A stretch of 64,000 nt of DNA from Neobacillus citreus (GTDB taxonomy: Bacteria > Bacillota > Bacilli > Bacillales > Cytobacillaceae): positions 1-64,000 of the forward strand of contig NZ_JAGYPE020000009.1 in NCBI RefSeq assembly GCF_018343545.2, given 5' to 3'. The notes under the pieces are model-generated. The model did no database searches. It had not been told where the DNA came from and saw only the letters and a list, made by a program, of their open reading frames with translations. Position 1 is the first letter of the stretch, and every line of letters begins with the position of its first letter. Both the position numbers and the translations under genes were made by a program. Positions 8,457 through 17,053 of this stretch are shown in pieces.

Positions 8457-8508
8457 AGGGTCAGACCCCCATCACGTTAAAGCTTTAGCGAATTGGGGGG
8501 CTGACCCT
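8457..8508. repeat. GGTCAG...CTGACC long hairpin repeat, copy 1
   Basis: Left arm GGGTCAGACCCCC and right arm GGGGGGCTGACCC enclose a second perfect-looking inner stem (CGTTAAAG/CTTTAGCG with one wobble). A sister element sits at 62003-62055 with the same outer arms but a differently paired inner stem, i.e. compensatory change. On the minus strand it lies just downstream of the ydjI-like gene and may also terminate that operon. Confidence 0.7.
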
Positions 8509-8514
8509 TTGGCC

Positions 8515-9501
8515 TTAAACAAGTTTTTGTCCGCAGTTTGGACAGAAATTAGATCCTTCGTTTTTTGTACCACAATTGGGGCAGAAGTTCGGACGCTTTT
8601 GCCCTTCTGTCGACGCTGGTGCATCTGACGAAGGCGGTGCCGGTTGGTTCTGGGGCTGCTGGTTCATTTGGTTCAGCATTTTACCCGCAATATTCATCCC
8701 CATCATCATCCCGGCCATATCTGATGCTGCCCCTCCGCCACTCATTTTTCCCGAAGCCATGCCATCTGTGAGCTCAATTTGCTGATAGCGGCCAACATCG
8801 CTAACCATGCCATGCGAAGCATTTTTGTTAATTCGGTCTTGAATCTCTTTTGGATAGCTGAAGCTCATCACATTAAATCCGGTCACTGAGATGCCGCTTT
8901 TTAACATTTGCATATCCAAATCATCCTGAATACCTTTGGAAATATCGAAGGAATTGGCTTGAAGATTGAACATATCCTTTCCTTCTCTTGAAATCCATTT
9001 CATCAAAAGCTGGTCAAGGACAGCGGTGATGCGAATTTTGACATCCTCCACCAAGTATTGCTCGCGAACGCCGGCAATTTGATCAATTAACGCAATATAA
9101 TCCGCCACTTTAAAATTAAAGGTCCCGTTTGCTCGGATAGGCATCCCGCCCGGAAGCCCTGGCGCCGGAATATTAATCGCGTTTTGCGTACCCCATTTGA
9201 CGACAAATTCCTTCGTATTCACAAACAGCACTTCCACCCGCATGCCGCTGTTGAAGCCGAATTTGAACCCCTTTAACGTCGATAAGAAGGGAATGATTTG
9301 CGATTCGATATCATACTCACCTTCGTCTTGGAAAACCCCTTCGATTTTTCCATTGTTGAAAAAGATGGCATCCTGGCCGGGACGAATGATCAATCGGCTC
9401 CCCTTTTTAATTTCATGATTGCTCCATTTATAGAAAATCATATCATCGCGAAATTCCTGCCATTCTACTACGTTTGCAAATTGATTTTTAAAAAAAGACA
9501 T
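8515..9501 (-). CDS. ydjI: SPFH-domain protein with C-terminal zinc ribbons (YdjI-like)
   Basis: A 328-residue protein: the N-terminal SPFH/virion-core-like domain (about residues 15-230, with LIIRPGQDAIF and VLFVNTKEF), a Gly/Met-rich linker (GMASGKMSGGGAA, MAGMMMGMN), a Pro/Gln stretch and a zinc ribbon with two CPNCG motifs (residues 308 and 319). This is the architecture of B. subtilis YdjI, which in that species works with PspA in the SigW envelope-stress response and helps place PspA at the membrane. It is the last gene of the leftward pspA operon here, 26 nt after the ydjH-like gene. Confidence 0.88.
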   Translation of the reverse strand: MSFFKNQFANVVEWQEFRDDMIFYKWSNHEIKKGSRLIIRPGQDAIFFNNGKIEGVFQDEGEYDIESQIIPFLSTLKGFKFGFNSGMRVEVLFVNTKEFVVKWGTQNAINIPAPGLPGGMPIRANGTFNFKVADYIALIDQIAGVREQYLVEDVKIRITAVLDQLLMKWISREGKDMFNLQANSFDISKGIQDDLDMQMLKSGISVTGFNVMSFSYPKEIQDRINKNASHGMVSDVGRYQQIELTDGMASGKMSGGGAASDMAGMMMGMNIAGKMLNQMNQQPQNQPAPPSSDAPASTEGQKRPNFCPNCGTKNEGSNFCPNCGQKLV

Positions 9502-9527
9502 CGATCATCTACTCCCCTTCCACTTTA

Positions 9528-10397
9528 TTAAAACTTGCCTCTGCTGCCGCTATGCGAGTGGCCGCCCCCAGTGATTCCACCACCGCCGCTGCTTGTATTA
9601 TTGGACGGTTTTCTTTGCCGTGTCACGGTTTGATGGGTAAAGGTATCATGCTTTCCAATGACTCTGGATTTATCATGATCCATATACGTCTGGGCATTGA
9701 CCGTGACTCTTCCCCCAGAGCGATAAGCCATGATGGTCACTACGATACCTGCCACAACAAGGGAGGAAATAAGTTGAAACCACCATTGAAAAAAGATATT
9801 TTCCTCGTCAGTGCCCGTAACATAGTGGTTTTGCCCATCAGATCCGCCGCCGTACCCATAGTCCTTGGATCCACTGGAGTCACTGGTTGGCTCTTGGCCC
9901 ATGTATTCATACGAAGTATTTAAAAACTGGGAAAACGCTTGAAAATATTGCCCATCTGATAGATCTGGCGTAATTTGATCGCGAATCTGATCAAGCCTTT
10001 CATCATTCAAATACTGCTCGGCTTTTTTAAACCCAGCCAAGTAGATATCCCTCTCCCCCATATCAATCGCTAGGATCGCGGTATTTCCATGGGGTTGGTC
10101 AAAGCCGGGAGCATTTTCATCATAGAAATCCTCGACATACTGGACGATGTCCTTCCCATCCGAGCCATTTAACGTAATGATGATAAAAGCAGTTTCACGC
10201 TGTCCTCCCAATTCCGCCGCCAATGTTTGCAGTTCTGCTGCTTCAGCTTCCGTCAGCAACTGAGCACGATCATAAATATAATGCGTCCGATCAAATTCTT
10301 GCGCTTTCGCAGTCTGAAGGAACCCGAATAGCAGCACCAGCGGAACAATCAATAACAAGAACAGAAGTCCTTGTTTTCGAAAATAATTCCTACTCAC
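9528..10397 (-). CDS. ydjH: TPM-domain membrane protein (YdjH-like)
   Basis: About 289 residues. Order: signal/TM segment (LLFLLLIVPLVLLFGFLQ) ending in AKAQ, a TPM domain (about residues 30-150, with YDRAQLLTEAEAAEL and GNTAILAIDMGERD), a Gly/Ser linker, a second TM helix (LISSLVVAGIVVTIM), and a low-complexity tail rich in Gly, Ser and His (SSGGGGITGGGHSHSGSRG). I choose the GTG at 10397 because it overlaps the stop of the upstream gene (GTGA) and has GGAGGTGG six nt upstream. It is the YdjH position in the pspA-ydjGHI operon. Function: part of the membrane stress module; TPM domains in this context are not shown to be enzymes. Confidence 0.85.
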   Translation of the reverse strand: MSRNYFRKQGLLFLLLIVPLVLLFGFLQTAKAQEFDRTHYIYDRAQLLTEAEAAELQTLAAELGGQRETAFIIITLNGSDGKDIVQYVEDFYDENAPGFDQPHGNTAILAIDMGERDIYLAGFKKAEQYLNDERLDQIRDQITPDLSDGQYFQAFSQFLNTSYEYMGQEPTSDSSGSKDYGYGGGSDGQNHYVTGTDEENIFFQWWFQLISSLVVAGIVVTIMAYRSGGRVTVNAQTYMDHDKSRVIGKHDTFTHQTVTRQRKPSNNTSSGGGGITGGGHSHSGSRGKF

Positions 10398-11422
10398 CAA
10401 AAGCCACCTCCCATAAAATAGGCGACACATTTTAACGCAAAGAAGGTGCCCAAGGCAATACCACTAAACCACGAAGCGACTTTACCCTTGCTAATCGGCG
10501 GTTTGCCGACCACTTTGCCCGTTTGTCCATTCATCGCAAATAGATAATTTGAATGGTTATAATCATAACTTACCAGCCATACTGGCAATAGAACATAATC
10601 GCTTTTTCGGTTTTTTATATCAATCTGCTGATCCGTTATCCTGATAGAATGATAGCCTGATAATGTAGATTGAATATAAGATTCTATATATCCATCGATT
10701 TTGTCTTTCGCCCGTGGGAACAGCTCTTCGTCTGAATAATTGTATTTCTCGGCGAGATAGCCAGCCAAATAAGGGGTTTTAAAATCCTTTAATTGGTCAT
10801 ACGGGTATGGCTCCAATTTATCCATAAATTCATCATTCATTTTTTCCGATGCATCAACAGGAATTTTGACATAATCAAGATTAATATCTCGAAAAACATC
10901 ATAATATTTTGTTTCCGTATAAATATAATCACCCTGAGTGTAGGTCCTGACCCTTGTGCCTGTTGCCTTTACCTGTACCTTGCTGTTTAAGTCATACAGC
11001 CAAAAGGGGACGTACAGTCCTGTCATACTTTTGATTCTGTCACCATTCAGGAAGCCTTTTGGGGTAAGCAACCCTTTTCTGCACCATTTTTGAAACGCCG
11101 TTATTGCCTGTTCCTTGCTAATGGAAAAAGGAATGACCTTTGCCGGTGCAAGATTTCCTGATAATCGGTCGGCAATCACCACACCCGCACCGCAGAAGCC
11201 GCAATGGGTCGCTGCGGTTTCCGCGTCAGTGATGAGCTCGGCGCCGCAATTCTCGCAATGGTACTCCTTTGCCTCATCCTCTGAAAATCGCAGTGACTTC
11301 AATTCTTCCGGATAATTTTCAATATTTTCGTGCCGGCCGCAAGCTTCACAGGATAAATCTCCTGACTCTGCATCAAAGCTCATATCACTCCCGCAGCCGG
11401 GGCATTTATAATGAAGGATCAT
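10394..11422 (-). CDS. ydjG: Zinc-ribbon membrane protein of the PspA operon (YdjG-like)
   Basis: A 342-residue protein beginning with two zinc ribbons: CPGC/CEAC (residues 8-32) and CENC/CGFC (about 55-75). A central soluble region contains FWLYDLNSKVQV and VLLPVWLVSYDY, and a final TM helix (SGIALGTFFALKCVAYFM) reaches the C-terminus. This is the TFIIB-type zinc-ribbon plus membrane architecture of B. subtilis YdjG. It is translated in the same operon as the PspA and YdjH homologues, with a 4-nt-type overlap to the latter. Confidence 0.85.
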   Translation of the reverse strand: MILHYKCPGCGSDMSFDAESGDLSCEACGRHENIENYPEELKSLRFSEDEAKEYHCENCGAELITDAETAATHCGFCGAGVVIADRLSGNLAPAKVIPFSISKEQAITAFQKWCRKGLLTPKGFLNGDRIKSMTGLYVPFWLYDLNSKVQVKATGTRVRTYTQGDYIYTETKYYDVFRDINLDYVKIPVDASEKMNDEFMDKLEPYPYDQLKDFKTPYLAGYLAEKYNYSDEELFPRAKDKIDGYIESYIQSTLSGYHSIRITDQQIDIKNRKSDYVLLPVWLVSYDYNHSNYLFAMNGQTGKVVGKPPISKGKVASWFSGIALGTFFALKCVAYFMGGGFW

Positions 11423-11477
11423 ATCCCCTCACCCCTCTTGTATGAACAAATAAAAATCTGCTATTTTGCTTTCAGGA

Positions 11478-11888
11478 TCATCTTGCGCGTTTCCACTCCT
11501 CGATTTCTCTCATCAGTTTATGATGCATTTGTTTCATTTGCTGGGAGTTTTGTGATGACAATTGGTACGCCGTTTGGAGTTCCGATAAATTGGTCGTCAG
11601 CAGCGCTTTTTTCTCCAGAAACTTCCTTGCGTCGCCCTCATTGCCTGCCTCCATCGCCTTAGCTGCGTAGCGCTCCATTTTATTCATCTCATCCTGGCAC
11701 TCCTCCAGCTTCCGTTTTGCCCGTTGCTCTTCCGCCAATACCGACGCCGTTTCTGCTTTTACTTTTCCCAAATCCTTGTTCAAATTCTGCAAATACTGAT
11801 CAATCATTTTCTCAGGGTCTTCCGCCTTATCCAACAACACATTGATGTTGCTTGCCATAATATCTTTAAATCTTGTCAAAATACTCAT
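11478..11888 (-). CDS. pspA: PspA/IM30 family protein, C-terminally truncated
   Basis: The frame starts with MSILTRFKDIMASNINVLLD at 11888, the normal PspA start, with AGGGGTGGGCAGGA upstream. The long helical hairpin (EDPEKMIDQY, VKAETASVLAEEQRAKR, GNEGDARKFLEKKALL) is intact. After residue 136 it ends with EEWKRAR, whereas B. subtilis PspA continues for some 90 residues. One base missing near 11497 would restore E-T-R-K-M-I-L-K-A-K, which resembles the family, but then a stop follows and no C-terminal helices are found before the next gene. So helices 4-6, used for ring and rod assembly, are absent. Either a partial deletion or a short variant. Confidence 0.8.
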   Translation of the reverse strand: MSILTRFKDIMASNINVLLDKAEDPEKMIDQYLQNLNKDLGKVKAETASVLAEEQRAKRKLEECQDEMNKMERYAAKAMEAGNEGDARKFLEKKALLTTNLSELQTAYQLSSQNSQQMKQMHHKLMREIEEWKRAR

Positions 11889-11924
11889 TCCTGCCCACCC
11901 CTTCGAAAAAGTACCAATACAATA

Positions 11925-11950
11925 TACTGTTTTATTTTCAAAAAGTTTCA
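11925..11950 (-). promoter_or_regulatory. SigW-type ECF promoter of the pspA operon
   Basis: On the minus strand TGAAAC (11950-11945), 16-nt spacer, then AGTA (11928-11925). The SigW consensus is TGAAAC-N16-CGTA, so one mismatch. It lies 37 nt upstream of the chosen pspA start, matching the known SigW control of pspA-ydjGHI in B. subtilis. Confidence 0.6.
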
Positions 11951-12235
11951 CATTTTACTGGCGCAACCCAGGCAAAATTATAGGAGGTATGCCCTATGAG
12001 ACATGAAATAACCAAAGGGAAAAATCAGGCAACACCCAAATTTTATTACTTCACTCAACATTAACTTAAACCATTCCTTGTAGTTGAATCCCTGATACTA
12101 CTCGTTATTATTCTGCTCAACCTACCAGTGTTTCAAAGGTATAGTTACTTTTTCTATTCCATTTCCCCCTCCATCTTCCATTTTCCTCCTAATTAAAAAA
12201 CTATCAAATTGGTACGAAAATCACGAAATTGGCCT

Positions 12236-12345
12236 TCTCATTTCCAATTTGGAGCCGAAAATCGCATTTTCCTACCCAAATTCGCTCCAAATTGGAAATG
12301 AGTGAATTCGACTCAGTCTGCCAAACCCGATATCTTATAAGTGCC
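12236..12345. repeat. Dispersed palindromic repeat, copy B
   Basis: Same block order as 1164-1275: TTCCAATTTGGAGCC, TCCTACCCAAATT, CCAAATTGGAAATGA, GAATTCG, CCAAACCCGATATC. It lies in the gap between pspA and the split replication-type gene (11951-12403), which otherwise shows no gene I can support. Confidence 0.65.
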
Positions 12346-12403
12346 GGAATCATAGAAACGATGAATGGCAAGATATAACCAATCATAAGGGTGGTGCATA
12401 CAA

Positions 12404-13252
12404 ATGAGCTTAAAATCAGCCAGTATTGAACACTTTAACGAGTTTTCTCAATTTACTAGCCTCACTGAATTTAACCACCATATCGAACAGTGGCTGCTAG
12501 AGCATAAGGCCGACTTCTCTAAAGGGGAACTAGTTGGCTTAAAGCGTCTTGTCCGATTTGCCGCAAAGATCCCTGGTGTCTGCAATGCCAAAATCGGAAC
12601 CATTCTGAAGGCCATTCACTCGGAATTCCACGACAATGGCATTTCCCGCTCAACCTTTAAACGGATGGTCTTAAAAGCTAAGGAATTAGGAATCATCACC
12701 GTCTACGAAACAGAGAGAAAAAACGGCTCACAGACTTGCAACTTATATGTTTTTAATCGTTTTCCTGCAAATGAACCACCCAAACCGTAAAAAATGAACC
12801 AGCCAATAGAAACTAGTTATCTTTTAAAAACTGAAAAAGAACCAAAGAATAATAAACGTAAAGAAGAACCGTTGGAATTAGATCATAGCTATGTTAGCAA
12901 TCATGTTCCACAAGAATTTGTCCAGCTGGTAAGCTACTTTTATTCTGACGCAAAGACCATTGAGGAATTCTGGCATATGACGCAAATTGCTGCCTATAAA
13001 TATAACAGCGAAAACGAAACAGATCAGATGCAGAAGATTGCTATTGAAGCCTTTAAACAGCTGATTCGCAAATTAAAATCAACTAAAGCTGTCAGAAATC
13101 CAATCGCCTACTTTTATGGCGTTTTGCAGAATAAATTTATGCGCCGATTTTATGATGAGCTTGACGGAGAATATGGTGTTTTACCAGGTTCTATGGCTAA
13201 TGATTCCTGGATCCATAGTATGTTTATGGCTTATTATGAAGACAAACTTTAA
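12404..13252 (+). pseudogene. Winged-helix replication-type protein split by an in-frame TAA
   Basis: The first part (12404-12790, 128 residues) carries a winged-helix region (HDNGISRSTFKRMVLKAKEL, then GIITVYETERKNGSQTCNLY) and ends FPANEPPKP-TAA. The same frame continues immediately with KMNQPIETSYLLKTEKEPK and runs to 13252. The second part (PQEFVQLVSYFY, AFKQLIRKLKSTKAVRNPIA) is the natural C-terminal half of this Bacillaceae protein type, which I remember as one chain reading P-P-K-x-E-K at the joint. A GAA to TAA change at 12788 would explain it. The family is a helix-turn-helix protein of unknown role, similar in layout to plasmid/phage replication initiators. Probably inactive, unless the stop is a sequence error. 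Confidence 0.7.
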
Positions 13253-13369
13253 TTGTTTATTTTTATCATAACTTTGGTACAAAAATTAGCAATACCACGT
13301 TTCTGTAGGCTATAGCCCGTGGAGCATTTTACATTCTAATTGTGTAATAGTCTTAAAAGGAGAATTCTC

Positions 13370-13567
13370 GTGAGAAAAGAGAATGCCATTTACATAGGCG
13401 AAGTGATTAAAAGGATTCGTTCTGAAAAAGGATTGACAAAAGAGGAGCTTGCTCATGACAGCGAACTGGATCGATCATATATGAGTGATTTGGATACAAA
13501 TAAAAAAGGTCCACTACTATTTACTGTCTTTAAACTTGCGAAAGGTTTACAGATGGAGCCCAAATAA
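13370..13567 (+). CDS. Small XRE-family helix-turn-helix regulator, likely shortened
   Basis: Start at the GTG at 13370 with AAAAGGAG at 13355-13362. The 65 residues form one XRE DNA-binding domain: IGEVIKRIRSEKGLTKEELA, then SELDRSYMSDLDTNKKGP and FTVFKLAKGLQMEP. The stop TAA (13565-13567) is followed in frame by LVNEIK and another stop; in this family the usual tail is E-P-x-E-L-V, so the TAA again sits where GAA is expected, costing only seven residues. The fold itself should be complete and may still bind DNA. Confidence 0.65.
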   Translation: MRKENAIYIGEVIKRIRSEKGLTKEELAHDSELDRSYMSDLDTNKKGPLLFTVFKLAKGLQMEPK

Positions 13568-14030
13568 CTTGTAAACGAAATTAAATAATTTACGGGATTT
13601 CACGACACTTCTGAAAATTAAATAGCTAATTTAAGCGTTTATAGATGAAAACATGAACCTGAATAACAAGAAGATGTTGCAATTATTTTAAGATTCTAAC
13701 AAACAACCAAACACGACATAAATCGACTATTTTTGACACAAAAAGTTACGAATTAGGCATTAAAATAATCCCAATTATGTAATTTTTTGTGTTATTTTTT
13801 ATTTGTAAATATTTTTTGAAAATAATAATAAATTTTCACCTTATATTTCGGATATCTGTAAAAAATGCATTTAATAATTGATTAAATTACATACTGAGTT
13901 CTGCTCTTTATTCACACGTTCAAACAACTATATCTAAACGATTTTATAATAGTCGTAAAGTTACACTGATTTCTCTAGTTGCTTTTTATTATGTTTTGCA
14001 AAAGTGTTATTACTGGGAGGTGAGGTTAAT
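13568..14030. other. AT-rich intergenic stretch
   Basis: No frame with a plausible ribosome site is seen. The sequence is strongly AT-rich, especially 13740-13830, with A/T tracts of the kind found upstream of ComK-controlled genes, but I cannot point to a clean AAAA-N5-TTTT pair of boxes. Confidence 0.4.
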
Positions 14031-14116
14031 GTGAGCAGCAAAAAAATAAACCAAGAGCATATGTCCTGGACAGACGGGCTCCTGGTCTAATAAGTTAGCG
14101 GCAAACTAACTTATTG
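14031..14116 (+). promoter_or_regulatory. Short leader ORF with hairpin ahead of the comK-like gene
   Basis: GGGAGGTGAGG (14015-14025) precedes a GTG at 14031 that opens a 19-residue frame (MSSKKINQEHMSWTDGLLV) ending in TAA at 14088-14090. Directly after it AATAAGTTAG and CTAACTTATT form a hairpin (about 14089-14113), with a T run some ten bases on. Leader peptide plus hairpin could be an attenuator for the comK-like gene 60 nt downstream; this is an inference from layout. Confidence 0.35.
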
Positions 14117-14175
14117 ATAGTATACCTTTTTTCAAAGATTAATCAATCAAAAAACCTTTAAGGAGCGAAAATTCT

Positions 14176-14691
14176 TTGGATATTGAAAAGTACTATATTA
14201 TCAATCCGGATTTTATTCACATGTCAGGTTATAATGATCGAAATGGCAAACGCTCCACTCTTGTTGAAGAATTACACAGGAAACTGGTTGTTGACCGTTC
14301 TCCATTAGAAATACTAGCAGATACCATCAGATGTATTGGTTTTGATTTAAACAGCGCGATTGCCAACGCTAAAGCGCTCCTAGGGAATATACCGATGTGC
14401 CCTATCCAGGTGGATCCGATTCATAACATTTGCATCTTTGCGACCAAATCAGCCAAAAACGAGGATGCCATGTGGTTTAATCCACATCATATCGTCAGAA
14501 CCAACGGGTATTATTTAAAAACCCATGTAATACTTACGAATGGACGTATTCTAACTGTCCCTTGCAAGGTATCTGCCTTTAACAATAAACTGCAAAATGC
14601 GGACCAATTACAAAAAATTTCAAAGGCAATCGTAAACGATCCTATTGGTTTTCTGTTAGATCCTAAGCGGTTCAGGTTGCAGCATAGTTAA
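14176..14691 (+). CDS. comK: ComK-family competence transcription factor-like protein
   Basis: A 171-residue protein close in size to ComK (192 in B. subtilis). Shared pattern: PMCPIQVDPIHNICIFATKS (ComK: 'P-P-I-M-V-D-P..I-F-L-F-P-T-x-S'), then a Trp region (DAMWFNPHHIV), a beta segment with THVILTNGRILTVP (ComK: 'E-V-T-F-S-N-G-K-T-M-E-L-P'), and SAFNNKLQNADQL. The start is a TTG preceded by AAGGAGCG. ComK activates late competence genes; many Bacillaceae carry one or two ComK-like genes of uncertain function, and this copy lacks the long C-terminal tail, so it may be the ComK2 type. Confidence 0.72.
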   Translation: MDIEKYYIINPDFIHMSGYNDRNGKRSTLVEELHRKLVVDRSPLEILADTIRCIGFDLNSAIANAKALLGNIPMCPIQVDPIHNICIFATKSAKNEDAMWFNPHHIVRTNGYYLKTHVILTNGRILTVPCKVSAFNNKLQNADQLQKISKAIVNDPIGFLLDPKRFRLQHS

Positions 14692-14871
14692 AAGATCTTT
14701 AAATTGTTATTCTGCTTATCATATTTATACTTATGTTCCGTTTTTAATAAAATTTGTACGGTACATCTAGTGGAAAGTTACTGGTTATACTCAAAAGCCA
14801 GTTTCTTAGAATACCGAGTAATCATAGATACAGGCTTTTAATTTCTGAGTTTTGTTAGTAGTTAGCCGTGC

Positions 14872-15215
14872 TTCGCTAAGCGGATGATATTTAAAGATAA
14901 CTTTGACGACTGATTCAAAGTGTATGCCTTAATTTTTCGTTCTGATTCAACCAGTTTTTCCTAGGCTACTTTTTCCTCTTCACTGTTTATATTTCTTATC
15001 GAAATGTTTGATGCAATTGGAATAGAAATCTCAAGAGAGTTTACAAGGTCACTTGCCCATATCATTCAGAATATTTGCTGGTTCATAAAGAATGAGTGCG
15101 TAAAATATATTCATGGTAAAAAAATTTTTTTCGGAATAATACTAACTGCTTAAAATTGAATTCTTCATCTTCTTTGCTTGTGATATGGTTCACCGTAACC
15201 TATCTAAATGCAAAA
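14872..15215 (-). pseudogene. Degenerate coding remnant
   Basis: On the minus strand pieces of coding-like sequence occur in changing frames: KEDEEFNFKQLVLFRKKFF, then YEPANILNDMGK, then SDLVNSLEISIPIASNISI, then SEEEKVA, an in-frame TAG, and EKLVESERKIKAYTLNQSS ending at 14872. The pieces have normal amino-acid composition but are separated by stops and frame changes. I cannot identify the parent gene. The rest of the 14692-15240 gap shows nothing further. Confidence 0.35.
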
Positions 15216-15240
15216 AAAATTAAAAGAGGGTTATTCCCCT

Positions 15241-16200
15241 TTACTCACTACTTATCATTTGTGCTATCTTTATAGTTTGTAGTTCCTTTTGAACATTGCT
15301 TATTGACGTAATACTACTCTTGGATCGTTGATCTAATTCATTAGGTAGCTTTTCAATTTTCTTTATAGAAGCATCTAAATCCTTTTTTAAACTTTCTTTT
15401 ATATTTGCCCCATTTTCAGAACTGCCTTCATTTTCTTTCCAAAACTGAATTGCATTTAGCGTATCTTTCCCCATTTCCTGTAATGAAATAAAAAAGGATC
15501 TAGTTTTATTTACGGTAATTAAAACAGTTGAAGATAGTTCTAAAACTTTATGAGCTTCTATAGTAGAATTCCTTAAATCTTCAATCTGATAAATCAAGTT
15601 TGAGTTTAACTCTTGTTCAATTTGAAATAACTGTTCAATGTTTTTTTCCTTTTGATATTCTTCGAATAATAAAGTTAACTTTTGATGAGAATCACTCATC
15701 TCTTGTTTAATAACTGTTAAGTTCTCCAAACGAAATAATATGCTATCAATTTCATCAAGTTTAATCTGTGCAAAAGCTAAATCAGTACTTATTTTACTTA
15801 CAATAGGATTATCAACAAAAGTGTTGACTCCTCTAACAACTGTAATTGCTGAGTCAGATTTGCCTAATGCATCACTTATAGGAGCCAAATTTCCATTTAG
15901 CCACTCAACATTTTTAACTAATAAATTTATATCCTGATTGTATTTATCTAGATCGCTAATTATTTTTGGTAATTCTGTTTCTATTACTTTTAACGAATTA
16001 CTTCTAGCTTCATTTACTTGGTTCTTCATAGTATTTAACTCTGTCGGGTCACCAACACTATTGCTGACAACTATTTGACTAGCTTTATATCCGGTTAAAC
16101 CTGAAATTAACATTGATGAGATAGTAATTGTAATAGGAAACAAATATCTTTGAAATACCGGTTTCTGGTTAGATACAGCCCTCTCCTTCACCACTTCCAT
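15241..16200 (-). CDS. Membrane-anchored coiled-coil protein of unknown function
   Basis: A 319-residue protein with a short basic N-terminus, one TM helix (YLFPITITISSMLISGLTGY, residues 19-38) and a long, nearly all-helical outside or inside part with heptad-like stretches (for example TELPKIISDLDKYNQDINLL, QKLTLLFEEYQKEKNIEQLF). No enzymatic motif is seen. The layout is reminiscent of methyl-accepting or MukB-like stalks, but I recognise no family. It is the last gene of a five-gene leftward cluster that includes an SF1 helicase-nuclease. A weak hairpin with a long T tract on the minus strand (15208-15240) follows it. A membrane partner beside a helicase-nuclease is a layout known from defence systems; function is inferred only. 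Confidence 0.6.
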   Translation of the reverse strand: MEVVKERAVSNQKPVFQRYLFPITITISSMLISGLTGYKASQIVVSNSVGDPTELNTMKNQVNEARSNSLKVIETELPKIISDLDKYNQDINLLVKNVEWLNGNLAPISDALGKSDSAITVVRGVNTFVDNPIVSKISTDLAFAQIKLDEIDSILFRLENLTVIKQEMSDSHQKLTLLFEEYQKEKNIEQLFQIEQELNSNLIYQIEDLRNSTIEAHKVLELSSTVLITVNKTRSFFISLQEMGKDTLNAIQFWKENEGSSENGANIKESLKKDLDASIKKIEKLPNELDQRSKSSITSISNVQKELQTIKIAQMISSE

Positions 16201-16265
16201 ATGCGGTTCCTTCCTCCTAAATTATTTCATATTAAAAAACCAGCAGTTTACAAAAACTCCTTACT

Positions 16266-16427
16266 TTAATCGAGGCATTCTTGCTGCACGACAAAAGCAG
16301 GGTGGTTACAAGTACCACCCTTAGATTTCCAAGTAACGTTTAAACTCTTTGGCGCAAGCGTACAATTCATTTCATCTAACCCATTTAGAAATTTATGTAG
16401 TTCACCAAATACTTGTAATTCGTTCAT
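16266..16427 (-). CDS. 53-residue hypothetical protein
   Basis: ATG at 16427 with AGGAGA seven nt upstream; MNELQVFGELHKFLNGLDEM at the start, stop at 16266-16268. It contains three cysteines (residues 22, 40, 51) and is acidic at the N-terminus. It sits between the membrane coiled-coil gene and the unknown 167-aa gene in the same direction. The good ribosome site and collinearity support it as a real small gene; no family is recognised. Confidence 0.5.
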   Translation of the reverse strand: MNELQVFGELHKFLNGLDEMNCTLAPKSLNVTWKSKGGTCNHPAFVVQQECLD

Positions 16428-16513
16428 TTACTTTTCTCCTAATTTTAGCTTAAAAAATCTGGAGTGCGAGGCACCACTTTTTCTCCAAGAATGATATCCT
16501 AAAACCTACATCT

Positions 16514-17017
16514 CTAGGATATTCGCAAATTCTTTTTAAGGAGGTCGACAAGGATGTCTATTTCCTCCTTACTTTGTACTAATATATCCGGATCAATATC
16601 TGAATTTCCAATTGTAAATCCATTTTGTTGAAGAGTTTCTTGACTTAGTAAATGATTGAATAGAACCACATGAATATAACTATTATTCCTTCGTGGGGCT
16701 ACAGATAATAACCTTTTTCTTGGTTTAACAGAATAATAGAAATAGAGTACACCATATCCCCTTTTAGGATTTGGGTCTTCACTGATCATTTTTATTAGGT
16801 CAGTCTGCATTAGCTTCTCTTCCAGGTATTCCATTAAACGTTCTGAGTCTACAGTAGCCTGATAAATTTTCTTGGTTTCGGATGTTATCCATCTTATATT
16901 ATTTAAGAGCATTTTTCCTTCTCCTTCTTTAGAAACTTCTTGAGGTTTGGGAGCGTTTTCCTCTCGGACGCGTTGAATAAAATTACCGAGAACCATACTT
17001 AGAAAGATCACTACCAT
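16514..17017 (-). CDS. Hypothetical protein in the helicase-nuclease cluster
   Basis: A 167-residue frame starting with a short hydrophobic stretch (VVIFLSMVLGNFI), then a charged linker and an alpha/beta region (RGYGVLYFYYSVKPRKRLLS, SYIHVVLFNHLLS), ending in a helix (EEIDILVDLLKKNL). The true start may lie downstream near MLLNNIRW. I recognise no family. It lies 36 nt downstream of the EVE-like gene and is likely co-transcribed with it and the helicase. Confidence 0.5.
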   Translation of the reverse strand: MVVIFLSMVLGNFIQRVREENAPKPQEVSKEGEGKMLLNNIRWITSETKKIYQATVDSERLMEYLEEKLMQTDLIKMISEDPNPKRGYGVLYFYYSVKPRKRLLSVAPRRNNSYIHVVLFNHLLSQETLQQNGFTIGNSDIDPDILVQSKEEIDILVDLLKKNLRIS

Positions 17018-17053
17018 CCTTGGGGTAATACTGGGATTCCGATCCCCTAATTA

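Noticed and set aside
12204..12386. 60-codon minus-strand frame
   Set aside because: It runs through the palindromic repeat at 12236-12345 and is not kept in the sister repeat.
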